From contig CAWICZ010000003.1 in NCBI GenBank assembly GCA_963834825.1, positions 62,001 through 126,000 of the forward strand: a stretch of 64,000 nucleotides of DNA, written 5' to 3'. A program made the position numbers and the translations under genes. This document shows, piece after piece, positions 47,657 to 58,193 of the stretch. Position 1 is the stretch's first letter. Each line of letters begins with the position of its first letter. Under the pieces are notes generated by a model that was given only the letters and a program-made list of their open reading frames with translations, had not been told where the DNA came from and did no database searches. Origin of the DNA: JACDAN01 sp963834825 (lineage in GTDB: Bacteria > Actinomycetota > Thermoleophilia > Gaiellales > Gaiellaceae).

Positions 47657-48235
47657 CTATTGATCTCTCCTGTCCTCGACGGCGAACGGCATCCCGAGTG
47701 CCCGGAGCAGCGCGAGTGCGTGCTCGTCCGTCTCCGCCGTTGTGGTGATGGCGACGTCCAGCCCTCGAATCGCCGCGATGTCGTCGTAGTTGATCTCGGG
47801 GAAGATGAGCTGCTCGCGGATGCCGATCGAGTAGTTGCCGCGCCCGTCGAACGACCTCGGGCTCAGGCCGCGGAAGTCGCGAATGCGGGGCAGCGCAATC
47901 GACACGAGCCGATCGAGGAACTCGTACATGCGGTCGCCGCGCAGCGTCACCTTGGCGCCGATCGGCATGCCCTCACGCAGCTTGAAACCTGCGACCGACT
48001 TGCGCGCCCGGCGCACCTGCGCGCGCTGGCCTGCGATCGTGGTCAGCTCCTCGATTGCACCGTCGAGCGCCTTGGCCTCGGTCTTGGCGTCGCCGACGCC
48101 CATGTTCAGCGTGATCTTCTCGATGCGCGGGACCTGCATGACCGTCTGGAGCCCCAGCTCCTCCTTGAGGCGGTCGCGCAGCTCCTCGACGTAGCGCTGC
48201 TTGAGCCGCGGCATTTCCTTCGTCGCAGTGGCCAT
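47657..48235 (-). CDS. rplE: 50S ribosomal protein L5
   Basis: Binds 5S rRNA and contacts S13 and P-site tRNA; 192 aa. MPRLKQRYVEELRDRLKEEL, KITLNMGVGDAKTEAKALDG and DFRGLSPRSFDGRGNYSIGI identify it. The first ATG may be followed by MPRLKQ as an alternative internal start. Confidence 0.98.
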   Translation of the reverse strand: MATATKEMPRLKQRYVEELRDRLKEELGLQTVMQVPRIEKITLNMGVGDAKTEAKALDGAIEELTTIAGQRAQVRRARKSVAGFKLREGMPIGAKVTLRGDRMYEFLDRLVSIALPRIRDFRGLSPRSFDGRGNYSIGIREQLIFPEINYDDIAAIRGLDVAITTTAETDEHALALLRALGMPFAVEDRRDQ

Positions 48236-48603
48236 TACCGATCCATCTCCTGGCGGCAGTCCTCGCGACGGCAGACGCGGACGCGCTTCATGCCGCTCTT
48301 CGCCTCCTTGACGATCGTTCCGACCCGCGTCGGCCGGTTACAGACCGGGCAGACGAGCATCACGTTCGAGATCGGGATCGGGCCGGCCTTCTCGATCACG
48401 CCGCCGGGCTGGATCTGCGGAGCGCCCATCCGGCTCGGGTTCGACATTGGCCGCGGCCGGGTGTGCCGCTTGATCACGTTCAGGTTCTCGACCAGGACGC
48501 GGCCTTCCTTCGGGCGCGCTTCGAGCACGCGGCCCTGCTTGCCGCGGTCCTTGCCGCTCAGCACCTGCACCAGGTCGCCCTTCCGGATCTTCATGGTCGG
48601 CAC
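48235..48603 (-). CDS. rplX: 50S ribosomal protein L24
   Basis: Assembly-initiating protein with a KOW motif: KIRKGDLVQVLSGKDRGKQG. RPMSNPSRMGAPQIQPGGVI and two CxxC-like pairs (LVCPVCNRP, VCRREDC) follow. At 122 aa it is slightly longer than usual, with an added Cys-containing C-terminus (MKRVRVCRREDCRQEMDR) that could bind zinc. Confidence 0.97.
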   Translation of the reverse strand: MPTMKIRKGDLVQVLSGKDRGKQGRVLEARPKEGRVLVENLNVIKRHTRPRPMSNPSRMGAPQIQPGGVIEKAGPIPISNVMLVCPVCNRPTRVGTIVKEAKSGMKRVRVCRREDCRQEMDR

Positions 48604-48972
48604 CTAAAGGACCTCCGGGGCGAGCGAAACGATCTTCATGAAGTTCTTCTCCCGCAGCTCGCGGGCGACCGGACCGAAGATCCGGGTGCCGCGCGGGTTG
48701 CTCTGCGCGTCGATGATCACGGCGGCGTTCTCGTCGAAGGCGATCGAGGTGCCGTCATTGCGGCCGTACGGCTTCTTCGTACGCACGACCACGGCTCGCA
48801 CGACCTCGCCCTTGCGCACTGCGCCCTGCGGCGTCGCCGTCTTGACCGTGCCGACGATCACATCGCCGACCCGCGCGTAGCGCCGGTGAGACCCGCCGAG
48901 CACGCGGATGCAGAGGAGCTCACGCGCACCCGTGTTATCGGCCACCCGGACTCTCGACTCCTGCTGGATCAC
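48604..48972 (-). CDS. rplN: 50S ribosomal protein L14
   Basis: A 122-aa intersubunit-bridge protein: MIQQESRVRVADNTGARELL, CIRVLGGSHRRYARVGDVIV, RGTRIFGPVARELREKNFMK. Overlaps the rpsQ stop by 4 bp. Confidence 0.98.
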   Translation of the reverse strand: MIQQESRVRVADNTGARELLCIRVLGGSHRRYARVGDVIVGTVKTATPQGAVRKGEVVRAVVVRTKKPYGRNDGTSIAFDENAAVIIDAQSNPRGTRIFGPVARELREKNFMKIVSLAPEVL

Positions 48973-49592
48973 TTGGCAGCTTCCACCACTTCTGCGAGAC
49001 GCCAGTTCTTGGTCTTCGACAGCGGCCGCGTCTCGACGATGCGGACGACGTCGCCGGCCTTGGCCTGGTTCTGCTCGTCGTGCGCGTGGAAGCGCTGCGA
49101 GCGGCGAACGACCTTCTTGTAGCGCGGGTGCGCCTTCACAGTGTCGACGCGGACGACGATCGTCTTGTCCATCGCCGCCGAGACGACGACGCCACGTCGC
49201 TCTTGGCGGCGGCCGCGATCGCCCTCTGGCTTGGGCAGCCGGGTGATCGGCTTGCGCTCACCGGTCTGCTCACGCTTCGGCTTCGAGCGCTGCCTGCGCT
49301 CGGAACGCGCGACACGCTTCCGCTTCTTGCGTGCCGGCGCGGCGGCAGGCGCAGGAGTCTCCTCCTCAGCAGGCGCTTCCTCGGCCTCGGCCTCCGCCGG
49401 AGCCTCTTCGGCCTCCGCGACCGGCTCGGCAGGCGGCTCGGGCGTCGGCTCGGGGGACTCGGGCTCGGGCACGGGCGGACCGGGCTCCTCGGGAGGAGCC
49501 TCCGGCTGCGGCTCGGCCGGCGTCTCGGCGGACGCCTCGGCCTCGACCGGCGTCTCGTCGTCTACTTGCTCGTTGCGCTCTTCGTCTGCCAT
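48969..49592 (-). CDS. rpsQ: 30S ribosomal protein S17 with ~130-residue N-terminal extension
   Basis: 16S-binding OB-fold protein, normally 80-100 aa, here 207 aa. Residues 1-87 are almost only Glu, Ala and Pro (SPEPTPEPPAEPVAEAEEAP). Residues 88-130 are Lys/Arg-rich (RKKRKRVARSERRQRSKPKR). The S17 fold begins near 131 (RRGVVVSAAMDKTIVVRVDT, HPRYKKVVRRSQRFHAHDEQ). The extension is in frame with the only upstream start (ATG 49592), which abuts the rpmC stop. An internal initiation cannot be excluded, but no good ATG or GTG with a ribosome-binding site precedes the core before M141. Confidence 0.95.
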   Translation of the reverse strand: MADEERNEQVDDETPVEAEASAETPAEPQPEAPPEEPGPPVPEPESPEPTPEPPAEPVAEAEEAPAEAEAEEAPAEEETPAPAAAPARKKRKRVARSERRQRSKPKREQTGERKPITRLPKPEGDRGRRQERRGVVVSAAMDKTIVVRVDTVKAHPRYKKVVRRSQRFHAHDEQNQAKAGDVVRIVETRPLSKTKNWRLAEVVEAAK

Positions 49593-49787
49593 CTAGTTGT
49601 CTTCCTCGCGTTCGGTACGGACCGTGAGGATGCGCGCGATCTCTCGCTTCGCCAGCTTCAAGCGGGCGGGGTTCTCCAGTGCACCGGTCGCCGACTGGAA
49701 GCGCAGGTTGAACAGCTCCTGGCGCCTGTCGGCCAACGCCCGCTCCAGCTCCTCGTCCGTCATGTCTCTGATCTGCTTAGCCTTCAA
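49593..49787 (-). CDS. rpmC: 50S ribosomal protein L29
   Basis: A 64-aa helical-hairpin protein at the tunnel exit: KAKQIRDMTDEELERALADR, ELFNLRFQSATGALENPARL. It overlaps rplP by 11 bp. Confidence 0.97.
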   Translation of the reverse strand: MKAKQIRDMTDEELERALADRRQELFNLRFQSATGALENPARLKLAKREIARILTVRTEREEDN

Positions 49788-50202
49788 AGAGGCTCGCCTC
49801 CCGCTTCACGAACTTCGTCTTCACCGGCAGCTTGGTGCCGGCCAACCTCAGCGCCTCCTTGGCGAGCGGCTCCGGAACGCCCGCGAGCTCGAACATCACC
49901 CGGCCGGGCTTGACCACGGCGACCCAGTGCTCGGGCGAGCCCTTCCCCGAGCCCATGCGGGTCTCGGCCGGCTTCTGCGAGACCGGCTTGTCCGGGAAGA
50001 CGTTGATCCAGACCTTGCCGCCGCGCTTGATCTTGCGAGTCATCGCGATTCGGGCGGCCTCGATCTGCCGGTTCGTCACCCAGCCGTTCTCGAGCGCCTT
50101 GATCCCGAAGTCGCCGAACTGGACATCGGTCTGCCCTTTTGACATTCCGCGCCGCCGGCCGCGTTGGTACTTGCGGTATTTGGTCTTCTTCGGGAGCAGC
50201 AT
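49777..50202 (-). CDS. rplP: 50S ribosomal protein L16
   Basis: A 141-aa peptidyl-transferase-proximal protein: MLLPKKTKYRKYQRGRRRGM, FGDFGIKALENGWVTNRQIE, KPAETRMGSGKGSPEHWVAV. Standard length and position between rpsC and rpmC. Confidence 0.98.
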   Translation of the reverse strand: MLLPKKTKYRKYQRGRRRGMSKGQTDVQFGDFGIKALENGWVTNRQIEAARIAMTRKIKRGGKVWINVFPDKPVSQKPAETRMGSGKGSPEHWVAVVKPGRVMFELAGVPEPLAKEALRLAGTKLPVKTKFVKREASLFEG

Positions 50203-50205
50203 TGA

Positions 50206-51243
50206 CTAGGCCTCCGGCTCCGGCTGCTCGGCAGGCTGCGGCTCGGGCGCCTCAGTGGGCGCCTCGGGCTGCTGATCGGGCGCCTCGGCAACAGGCTCGG
50301 TGGTGGTCGGCGTCTCCGGCTCGACCTCGGGGCTGGTCGGGGTCTCCGGCTCGACCTCCGGCTGAGCCCGGCCCTCGGTCGAGGCGGGCTGCTCATCGGA
50401 GCGCGGGCGCTCCGGGGCGCCGCGCCCTCGCCCACCGCCGCGCCTGCCGCCGCCGCGCCGCTCTCGCACGGGTCCAAGACCCTCACGGTCGGCACTGCGG
50501 CCCCGGCCGCCTTCGCGGGAGGCGCTGAGGCCCTCCGTGCGGCCGCCTCGGCGGCGCGCCTGATCCTGGTCGCCAAGGCGGGCATCGCGGCGACCCTCGA
50601 CGGTCTCGAAGCCCTCGGGCATGATCTCGCCCTTGTTGATCCAGACCTTGACGCCGATCCGGCCGAAGGTCGTCTTCGCCTCGACGAAGCCGTAGTCGAT
50701 GTCCGCGCGGATCGTGTGCAGCGGCACACGGCCCTCGGAGTAGGTCTCCGAGCGGCTCATCTCGCCGCCACCGAGCCGGCCCGAGCACCTGATCTTCACG
50801 CCGTGGGCTCCGGACCGGATCGCGGAGGCCAGCGAGCGCTTCATCGCGCGGCGGAAGGCCACGCGGTTCGCCAGCTGCTCGGCGATCGACTGCGCGACGA
50901 GCTTCGCGTCCAGCTCTGGGCGCTTGATCTCGTTGATGTTGATGTGGACGTTCTTGTGCGTAAGCGCGTGAAGGTCACGGCGCAGGGCGTCGACCTCGGC
51001 GCCGGACTTGCCGATCACGATCCCGGGGCGGGCCGTGTAGATGTCCACGGTGATCCGCTGCTTGTCCTTGCGGATCAGGATGTCGGAGAGGCCCGCGTGG
51101 GACAGCTTCCCGAGGATGTGCTCGCGGATCTTCACGTCCTCGAGGATCGCGTCGGAGAAGTCCTTGTCGTTCGTGTACCAGTTGGACTTCCAGTCGTGGA
51201 TGACGCCGACGCGCATCCCGCCGGGATGGATCTTCTGGCCCAT
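50206..51243 (-). CDS. rpsC: 30S ribosomal protein S3 with long C-terminal tail
   Basis: mRNA-entry-site protein. The core (residues 1-211: MGQKIHPGGMRVGVIHDWKS, PGIVIGKSGAEVDALRRDL, VKVWINKGEIMPEG) is normal. A tail of about 134 residues follows: an Arg/Gly-rich part (RERRGGGRRGGGRGRG), then a Pro/Glu/Thr-rich part with the repeat SPEVEPETPT. Total length is 345 versus about 210-230 usually. Confidence 0.97.
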   Translation of the reverse strand: MGQKIHPGGMRVGVIHDWKSNWYTNDKDFSDAILEDVKIREHILGKLSHAGLSDILIRKDKQRITVDIYTARPGIVIGKSGAEVDALRRDLHALTHKNVHININEIKRPELDAKLVAQSIAEQLANRVAFRRAMKRSLASAIRSGAHGVKIRCSGRLGGGEMSRSETYSEGRVPLHTIRADIDYGFVEAKTTFGRIGVKVWINKGEIMPEGFETVEGRRDARLGDQDQARRRGGRTEGLSASREGGRGRSADREGLGPVRERRGGGRRGGGRGRGAPERPRSDEQPASTEGRAQPEVEPETPTSPEVEPETPTTTEPVAEAPDQQPEAPTEAPEPQPAEQPEPEA

Positions 51244-51812
51244 TAGTCCTCCTCAGTCCCGGGAGAAGCCTCCGGCTTCTTCCGCGAGCGGGTCGCTTTC
51301 GGCTTCGTCTCTGTGGTCTCGGCCTTCGGTGCGGCGCGGCGCCGCGATGGCCGCTTCGGCTTGTCTTCCTCGGCCTTCGGCTGCTCTTCGGTCTGAGCGC
51401 CGGCCTGCTGCTGCCGGCGCGGGCGACGCGCGGCGCCGTCGGTCTCGAGCGGCTCCAGCTTCAGGGTCACGTGGCACGTGCGCTTCGTGATCCGCGCGAC
51501 GCGGCCGCGCGCGCGGGCACGCCACCGCTTGATCACGGGCCCCTCGTCGACGTACGCGGCGGTGACGACGAGCTCGTCGCCGATCAGGCCGTGATTCGCC
51601 TCGGCGTTCGCGACCGCGGACGCCAGGACCTTCTCGATCTCGCGGGCCGCGGCGCGCGGCGTGAATGCGAGCACGGTTCGCGCCTCCGGCACGGACCGAC
51701 CGCGAATGTGATCCACGACGAGCCGCGCTTTGCGAGGCGTGATGCGCAGGTACTGCGCCGAGGCGCGCACCTCCTGGCGCTCCTCGACGGGCTCTGTCCG
51801 GGCCTTGGCCAC
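51243..51812 (-). CDS. rplV: 50S ribosomal protein L22 with C-terminal extension
   Basis: Tunnel-lining protein. The core runs to about residue 122 (YLRITPRKARLVVDHIRGRS, HGLIGDELVVTAAYVDEGP, ITKRTCHVTLKLEP). A tail to 189 follows that is Gln/Arg, then Lys/Glu/Pro/Ala-rich (KAEEDKPKRPSRRRAAPKAE). The rpsC start overlaps its stop by 1 bp. Confidence 0.97.
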   Translation of the reverse strand: MAKARTEPVEERQEVRASAQYLRITPRKARLVVDHIRGRSVPEARTVLAFTPRAAAREIEKVLASAVANAEANHGLIGDELVVTAAYVDEGPVIKRWRARARGRVARITKRTCHVTLKLEPLETDGAARRPRRQQQAGAQTEEQPKAEEDKPKRPSRRRAAPKAETTETKPKATRSRKKPEASPGTEED

Positions 51813-51814
51813 GA

Positions 51815-52096
51815 CTACCGCCGGATCTCCGTCTTCCGGTCGCCCGAGTGCGCGCGGAAGGTCCGCGTCGGCGCGAACTCGCCGAGCTTGTGACCGACCA
51901 TCTGCTCAGTGACGAAGATCGGGACGTGCTTACGGCCGTCGTGGACCGCGATCGTGTGCCCGACCATCTCGGGGAAGATCGTCGACGTGCGCGACCAGGT
52001 CCGGATCATGGTCTTGGAGCCGGAGTTGTTCATCGACTCGATGCGGCTCATCAGCCGCTCCTCGACGTACGGGCCCTTGCGGGATGATCTCGACAC
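51815..52096 (-). CDS. rpsS: 30S ribosomal protein S19
   Basis: A 93-aa 30S-head protein: MSRSSRKGPYVEERLMSRIE, TWSRTSTIFPEMVGHTIAVH, GHKLGEFAPTRTFRAHSGDR. It directly abuts the rplB stop. Confidence 0.98.
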   Translation of the reverse strand: MSRSSRKGPYVEERLMSRIESMNNSGSKTMIRTWSRTSTIFPEMVGHTIAVHDGRKHVPIFVTEQMVGHKLGEFAPTRTFRAHSGDRKTEIRR

Positions 52097-52936
<840 letters not shown>

Positions 52937-52938
52937 GG

Positions 52939-53235
52939 CTAGACCTGTGCCCCTTCGAAGATCTCGATCGACTCGCCCTCGCGGAGCTGCACGATGGCCT
53001 TCTTCCAGCCCGGCCGGCGGCCGCGGATCATCCCGCGCCGCTTCGGCTTCGAGCGCACCTGGATGATGTTGACGGCCTGCACCTTGACGCCGAAGAGCTC
53101 CTCCACGGCCTGCCGGACCTGCGTCTTGTGCGCGTCCTGGTGAACGCGGAACGAGTACTTGCGGTCCTCGATCAGGCTGTAGCTCTTCTCGGAGACGACC
53201 GGCGCGAGCAGGACTTCGTTGGGATGCAAGCTCAC
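52939..53235 (-). CDS. rplW: 50S ribosomal protein L23
   Basis: A 98-aa tunnel-exit protein and docking site for trigger factor and SRP: EVLLAPVVSEKSYSLIEDRK, VEELFGVKVQAVNIIQVRSK, RRGMIRGRRPGWKKAIVQL. GTG 53235 overlaps the rplD stop (GTGA). Confidence 0.97.
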   Translation of the reverse strand: MSLHPNEVLLAPVVSEKSYSLIEDRKYSFRVHQDAHKTQVRQAVEELFGVKVQAVNIIQVRSKPKRRGMIRGRRPGWKKAIVQLREGESIEIFEGAQV

Positions 53236-53861
53236 GCGGCACCTCGCTGCTGAACTGCGTCCAGCGCCGACTCGCTGACCAGCAGCGAGCGCGCCCAGAC
53301 GATCGCCGCGACCTCGAGCTCGGCCGGAGTGATCAGGAGCACCCGCTGGAGATTCCGAAACGACTTGATCACTGCCTCGTCGTCCTCCTGGACGACGATG
53401 AGCGTCGGCAGGTCCTTGCCCCAGGCCTCGAGGAAGGCCACGGCGGCCTTCGTCGACGGCTCCGCGAACGCCGACCCGTCGATCACGCCGAGCGACCCGG
53501 CCTGGGCATGGCTGGAGAGCGCAGCGCGGAAGGCGGCCTTCCGGGCCTTCCGGTTCACCTTGACCTCGAAGTTCGTCCGCGGCATGAACGCCGAGCCGCC
53601 GCCGGTCCACTGCGGCGCGCGGGTCGTGCCCGCGCGGGCACGGCCGGTGCCCTTCTGGCGCCAGGGTTTCCCGCGGCCGCCCGCCACCAGCCCGCGGCTC
53701 TTCAGCGTGCGGGTTCCGGCGCGCTGGGCGTTGAGCTCCGCACGCACGGCCTCGTGGACGAGGTGCGGCTTGACCTCGGCGGCGAAGACGGCAGCCTCGA
53801 GGGTCGCGTCCTTCGACTTCTTGCCCGCCGCGTCCAGGATGGGTGCCTTAGGAGCCGCCAC
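53232..53861 (-). CDS. rplD: 50S ribosomal protein L4
   Basis: A 209-aa tunnel protein, an autoregulator of the S10 operon in E. coli. VHEAVRAELNAQRAGTRTLK, GRGKPWRQKGTGRARAGTTR and FMPRTNFEVKVNRKARKAAF are typical. Overlaps rplC by 14 bp. Confidence 0.98.
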   Translation of the reverse strand: MAAPKAPILDAAGKKSKDATLEAAVFAAEVKPHLVHEAVRAELNAQRAGTRTLKSRGLVAGGRGKPWRQKGTGRARAGTTRAPQWTGGGSAFMPRTNFEVKVNRKARKAAFRAALSSHAQAGSLGVIDGSAFAEPSTKAAVAFLEAWGKDLPTLIVVQEDDEAVIKSFRNLQRVLLITPAELEVAAIVWARSLLVSESALDAVQQRGAA

Positions 53862-54477
53862 GCGCCTCCTCCCGGATCTCGACGAATGCGTTCTTCGGGC
53901 CGGGGACGGCGCCCTTGACGAGAATCAGGTTCTCCTCGGTGTCGACCGAATGCACGCTCAAGCCGACCTGGGTCACCCGCTTTCCGCCCATCCGCCCGGC
54001 CATCTTCATCCCCTTGCGGACGCGTGACGGCGTCGCCGAGGCGCCGATCGAGCCCGGCTTTCGGATGTTGTGGGAACCGTGCGAGACGGGCCCTCGACTG
54101 AAGTTGTGGCGCTTGATCGTGCCGGCGAAGCCCTTCCCGATCGAGACGCCGGAGACCTTGACGCGGTCGCCCGCCTCGAAGCTCTCCACGGTCACTGTCT
54201 CGCCAGGCGTGAGCTCGTGGGCGCCGCGGATCTCGACGAGGTGCCGGTGCGGCCCAACCTCGTGCTTGGCCAGGTAACCCAGCTTCGGCTTCGTCAACTT
54301 TCGCTCCGCGACCTCGTCGTACGCGAGCTGCACGGCGTCGTAGCCGTCCGTGTCCTGGGTGCGCACGGCGACGACCGGGCACGGCCCGGCCTGGATCACG
54401 GTGACGGGCGTGACGGCGCCGGTCTCCTCGTCGAAGACCTGCGTCATCCCGAGCTTTCTGCCGACGATCCCTTTCAT
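53848..54477 (-). CDS. rplC: 50S ribosomal protein L3
   Basis: A 209-aa assembly-initiator protein: MKGIVGRKLGMTQVFDEETG, GDRVKVSGVSIGKGFAGTIK, and FSRGPVSHGSHNIRKPGSIG with the conserved extended loop. Starts 4 nt after the rpsJ stop. Confidence 0.98.
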   Translation of the reverse strand: MKGIVGRKLGMTQVFDEETGAVTPVTVIQAGPCPVVAVRTQDTDGYDAVQLAYDEVAERKLTKPKLGYLAKHEVGPHRHLVEIRGAHELTPGETVTVESFEAGDRVKVSGVSIGKGFAGTIKRHNFSRGPVSHGSHNIRKPGSIGASATPSRVRKGMKMAGRMGGKRVTQVGLSVHSVDTEENLILVKGAVPGPKNAFVEIREEARGGS

Positions 54478-54481
54478 GGCC

Positions 54482-54790
54482 TCAGAGCTTGATCTCGATG
54501 TCGACGCCGGCCGGAAGGTCGAGCCGCATCAGCGAGTCGACCGTCTTCGGTGTCGGACTGTGGATGTCGATCAGCCGCTTGTGCGTCCGGATCTCGAAAT
54601 GCTCACGGGAGTCCTTGTCCTTGAACGGACCGCGGATCACCGTGTAGATGTTTCGCTCCGTCGGCAGCGGCACGGGACCGGTGATGGTCGCGCCGGTGCG
54701 AGTCGCCGTCTCGACGATCGACGCCGCCGAGCGGTCGAGCGCCTGATGGTCATAGCCCTTCAGGCGGATTCGGATCTTCGACTGTGGCAC
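54482..54790 (-). CDS. rpsJ: 30S ribosomal protein S10
   Basis: A 102-aa NusE/antitermination partner: SKIRIRLKGYDHQALDRSAA, ITGPVPLPTERNIYTVIRGP, IDIHSPTPKTVDSLMRLDLP. The start is GTG 54790. It opens the S10 cluster 49 nt after tuf. Confidence 0.98.
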   Translation of the reverse strand: MPQSKIRIRLKGYDHQALDRSAASIVETATRTGATITGPVPLPTERNIYTVIRGPFKDKDSREHFEIRTHKRLIDIHSPTPKTVDSLMRLDLPAGVDIEIKL

Positions 54791-54839
54791 CGGCTTATTT
54801 CACTCCTTGTCTTAGCTGGATGTGACTAGAGACCGTAGG

Positions 54840-56030
<1,191 letters not shown>

Positions 56031-56071
56031 TCTCCCTTCCCTTTCCCGTCTTCTTGGTGGACCTTTGTATG

Positions 56072-56092
56072 ACTCCAGAACGCGTAGCGTTT
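56072..56092 (-). promoter_or_regulatory. 21-bp intergenic motif after fusA (copy also after rpsD)
   Basis: Plus-strand ACTCCAGAACGCGTAGCGTTT overlaps the first two bases of the fusA TAA complement and matches 18 of 21 bases at 40074-40094. Both copies sit immediately after a stop codon in the coding orientation. Confidence 0.5.
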
Positions 56093-58193
56093 AATTCTGC
56101 GAGTCGACGAGCTCGCTCGCGATCGACTGAGGTACGTCCTCATATCGGTCGAACTGCATGGTGAATGTCGCCCGGCCCTGCGTCGTCGAGCGCAGGTCGG
56201 TTGCGTATCCGAACATCGCGGCGAGGGGAACCCGGGCGGTGATCACCTGGGCGTTCCCCCGCGGCTCGAGGTGCTCGATCCGGCCGCGGCGTGAGTTGAG
56301 ATCGCCCATGACGTCGCCGAGGTAATCCTCGGGCGTCACGACCTCGACGGCCATCACGGGCTCGAGCAGCTTCGGCTTTGCGCGCTTCATCGCCTCCTTG
56401 AAGGCCATCGAGCCGGCGACCTTGAAGGCGATCTCGCTGGAGTCGACGTCGTGGTACGACCCATCGACGAGCTCGACCCTGATGTCCACAACCGGGTAGC
56501 CGGCCAGCGGGCCCGACTCCATCGCCTCCTGGATCCCGAGGTCGACGGCGGGAATGAACTCGCGCGGGATGCGGCCGCCGACGATCTTGTCCAGGAACTC
56601 GTAGCCCTCGCCGGGCTCGGACGGCTCCAGGTTGATGATCGCGTGGCCGAACTGGCCGCGACCGCCCGTCTGGCGGACGAAGCGGCCCTCGATCTTGTCG
56701 ACGCGCCGGTCGACCGTCTCCCGGTACGCGACCTGAGGGCGCCCGACGTTGGCGTCGACGTTGAACTCGCGGGTGAGGCGGTCGACGATGATCTCGAGGT
56801 GCAACTCGCCCATCCCTGCGATCAGCGTCTGCCCCGTCTCCTCGTCGCTGCGGACTCGGAACGTCGGATCCTCCTCGGCGAGCCGCTGAAGCGCGGTCGC
56901 GAGCTTGTCCTGGTCGCCCTTGGTCTTCGGCTCGACGGCGACGGAGATCACCGGATCCGGGAACGTCATCGACTCGAGCACGATCGGGGCCGTGTCCGAG
57001 GCGAGCGTCTCGCCGGTCGTCGTCTGCTTCAGCCCGACGATCGCTGCGATCTCGCCCGCGCCGATCTCCTGGCGTTCCTCGCGGTGGTTGGCATGCATCT
57101 GGAGGATGCGGCCCATCCGCTCCGTCCTGCCGGAGGTCGTATTGACGACGCGCTCGCCGGCCTTGACCTCGCCGGAGTACACGCGGATGTAGGTCAGCTT
57201 GCCGACGTAGGGGTCGGACATGACCTTGAAGGCGAGCGCCGAGAACGGCTCGTCGAGCGCCGGGCGGCGCGAGAGCTCATGGTCGGTCCTCGGGTCGAGC
57301 CCGTGGACGGGCGGCACGTCGAGAGGGCTCGGCAGGTATTCGATGACCGCGTCGAGGAGCGGCTGCACGCCCTTGTTCTTGAAGGCTGAGCCGAGCAGGA
57401 CCGGGGTGACGCTGATGTCGAGCGTCGCTGCGCGGAGCGCGCGCCGCAGCATCTCCGGCGTCACCGCCGACTCGTCCTCGAGGTAAGTCTCCGTCAGCTC
57501 CTCGTCGTGGTCTGCAACCGCGTCGATCAGCTGGTGGTGATATTCGTTCGCCTGCTCCGCGAGCTCGGCCGGGATCTCGCCGATGTCCATGCTCGTCCCG
57601 AGCTCGTCCGACCAGGTCAGGGAGCGCATCTCGACGAGGTCGACGACACCGCGGAAGTTGTCCTCCTGGCCGATCGGCAGCTGCACGGGAACGGCCCGCG
57701 CGCCGAGCCGGTCGACCATCGACTGCACGGAGGCGAAGAAGTCCGCCCCGACGCGGTCCATCTTGTTGATGAACGCGATGCGCGGCACGCCGTACCGATC
57801 CGCCTGCCGCCAGACCGTCTCGGACTGCGGCTCGACGCCGGCGACGCCGTCGAAGACGGCGATCGCGCCGTCGAGCACGCGCAGGCTCCGCTCGACCTCC
57901 ACCGTAAAGTCCACGTGCCCGGGCGTATCGATGATGTTCACACGAAAATCGCGCCAGAACGCCGTCGTGGCAGCAGACGTGATCGTGATGCCGCGCTCCT
58001 GCTCCTGCGCCATCCAGTCCATCGTCGCGGCGCCCTCGTGGACCTCACCCATCTTGTGGGTGCGGCCCGTGTAGTAGAGGATCCGCTCGGTCGTCGTCGT
58101 CTTGCCGGCGTCGATGTGGGCCATGATCCCGATGTTCCGGACCTTCTCGAGGCCCGCCGGTGCCTTGGTTGCAGGGGTCGCCACGGCTACCAC
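56091..58193 (-). CDS. fusA: elongation factor G
   Basis: Translocation GTPase of 700 aa. G1 is AHIDAGKTTT, G2 RGITI, G3 DTPGHVDF, G4 NKMDR. Domain IV contains RQTGGRGQFGHAIINLEP, and domain V ends ASELVDSQN. It overlaps the rpsG stop by 7 bp. One fusA of the canonical str-operon type. Confidence 0.99.
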   Translation of the reverse strand: MVAVATPATKAPAGLEKVRNIGIMAHIDAGKTTTTERILYYTGRTHKMGEVHEGAATMDWMAQEQERGITITSAATTAFWRDFRVNIIDTPGHVDFTVEVERSLRVLDGAIAVFDGVAGVEPQSETVWRQADRYGVPRIAFINKMDRVGADFFASVQSMVDRLGARAVPVQLPIGQEDNFRGVVDLVEMRSLTWSDELGTSMDIGEIPAELAEQANEYHHQLIDAVADHDEELTETYLEDESAVTPEMLRRALRAATLDISVTPVLLGSAFKNKGVQPLLDAVIEYLPSPLDVPPVHGLDPRTDHELSRRPALDEPFSALAFKVMSDPYVGKLTYIRVYSGEVKAGERVVNTTSGRTERMGRILQMHANHREERQEIGAGEIAAIVGLKQTTTGETLASDTAPIVLESMTFPDPVISVAVEPKTKGDQDKLATALQRLAEEDPTFRVRSDEETGQTLIAGMGELHLEIIVDRLTREFNVDANVGRPQVAYRETVDRRVDKIEGRFVRQTGGRGQFGHAIINLEPSEPGEGYEFLDKIVGGRIPREFIPAVDLGIQEAMESGPLAGYPVVDIRVELVDGSYHDVDSSEIAFKVAGSMAFKEAMKRAKPKLLEPVMAVEVVTPEDYLGDVMGDLNSRRGRIEHLEPRGNAQVITARVPLAAMFGYATDLRSTTQGRATFTMQFDRYEDVPQSIASELVDSQN

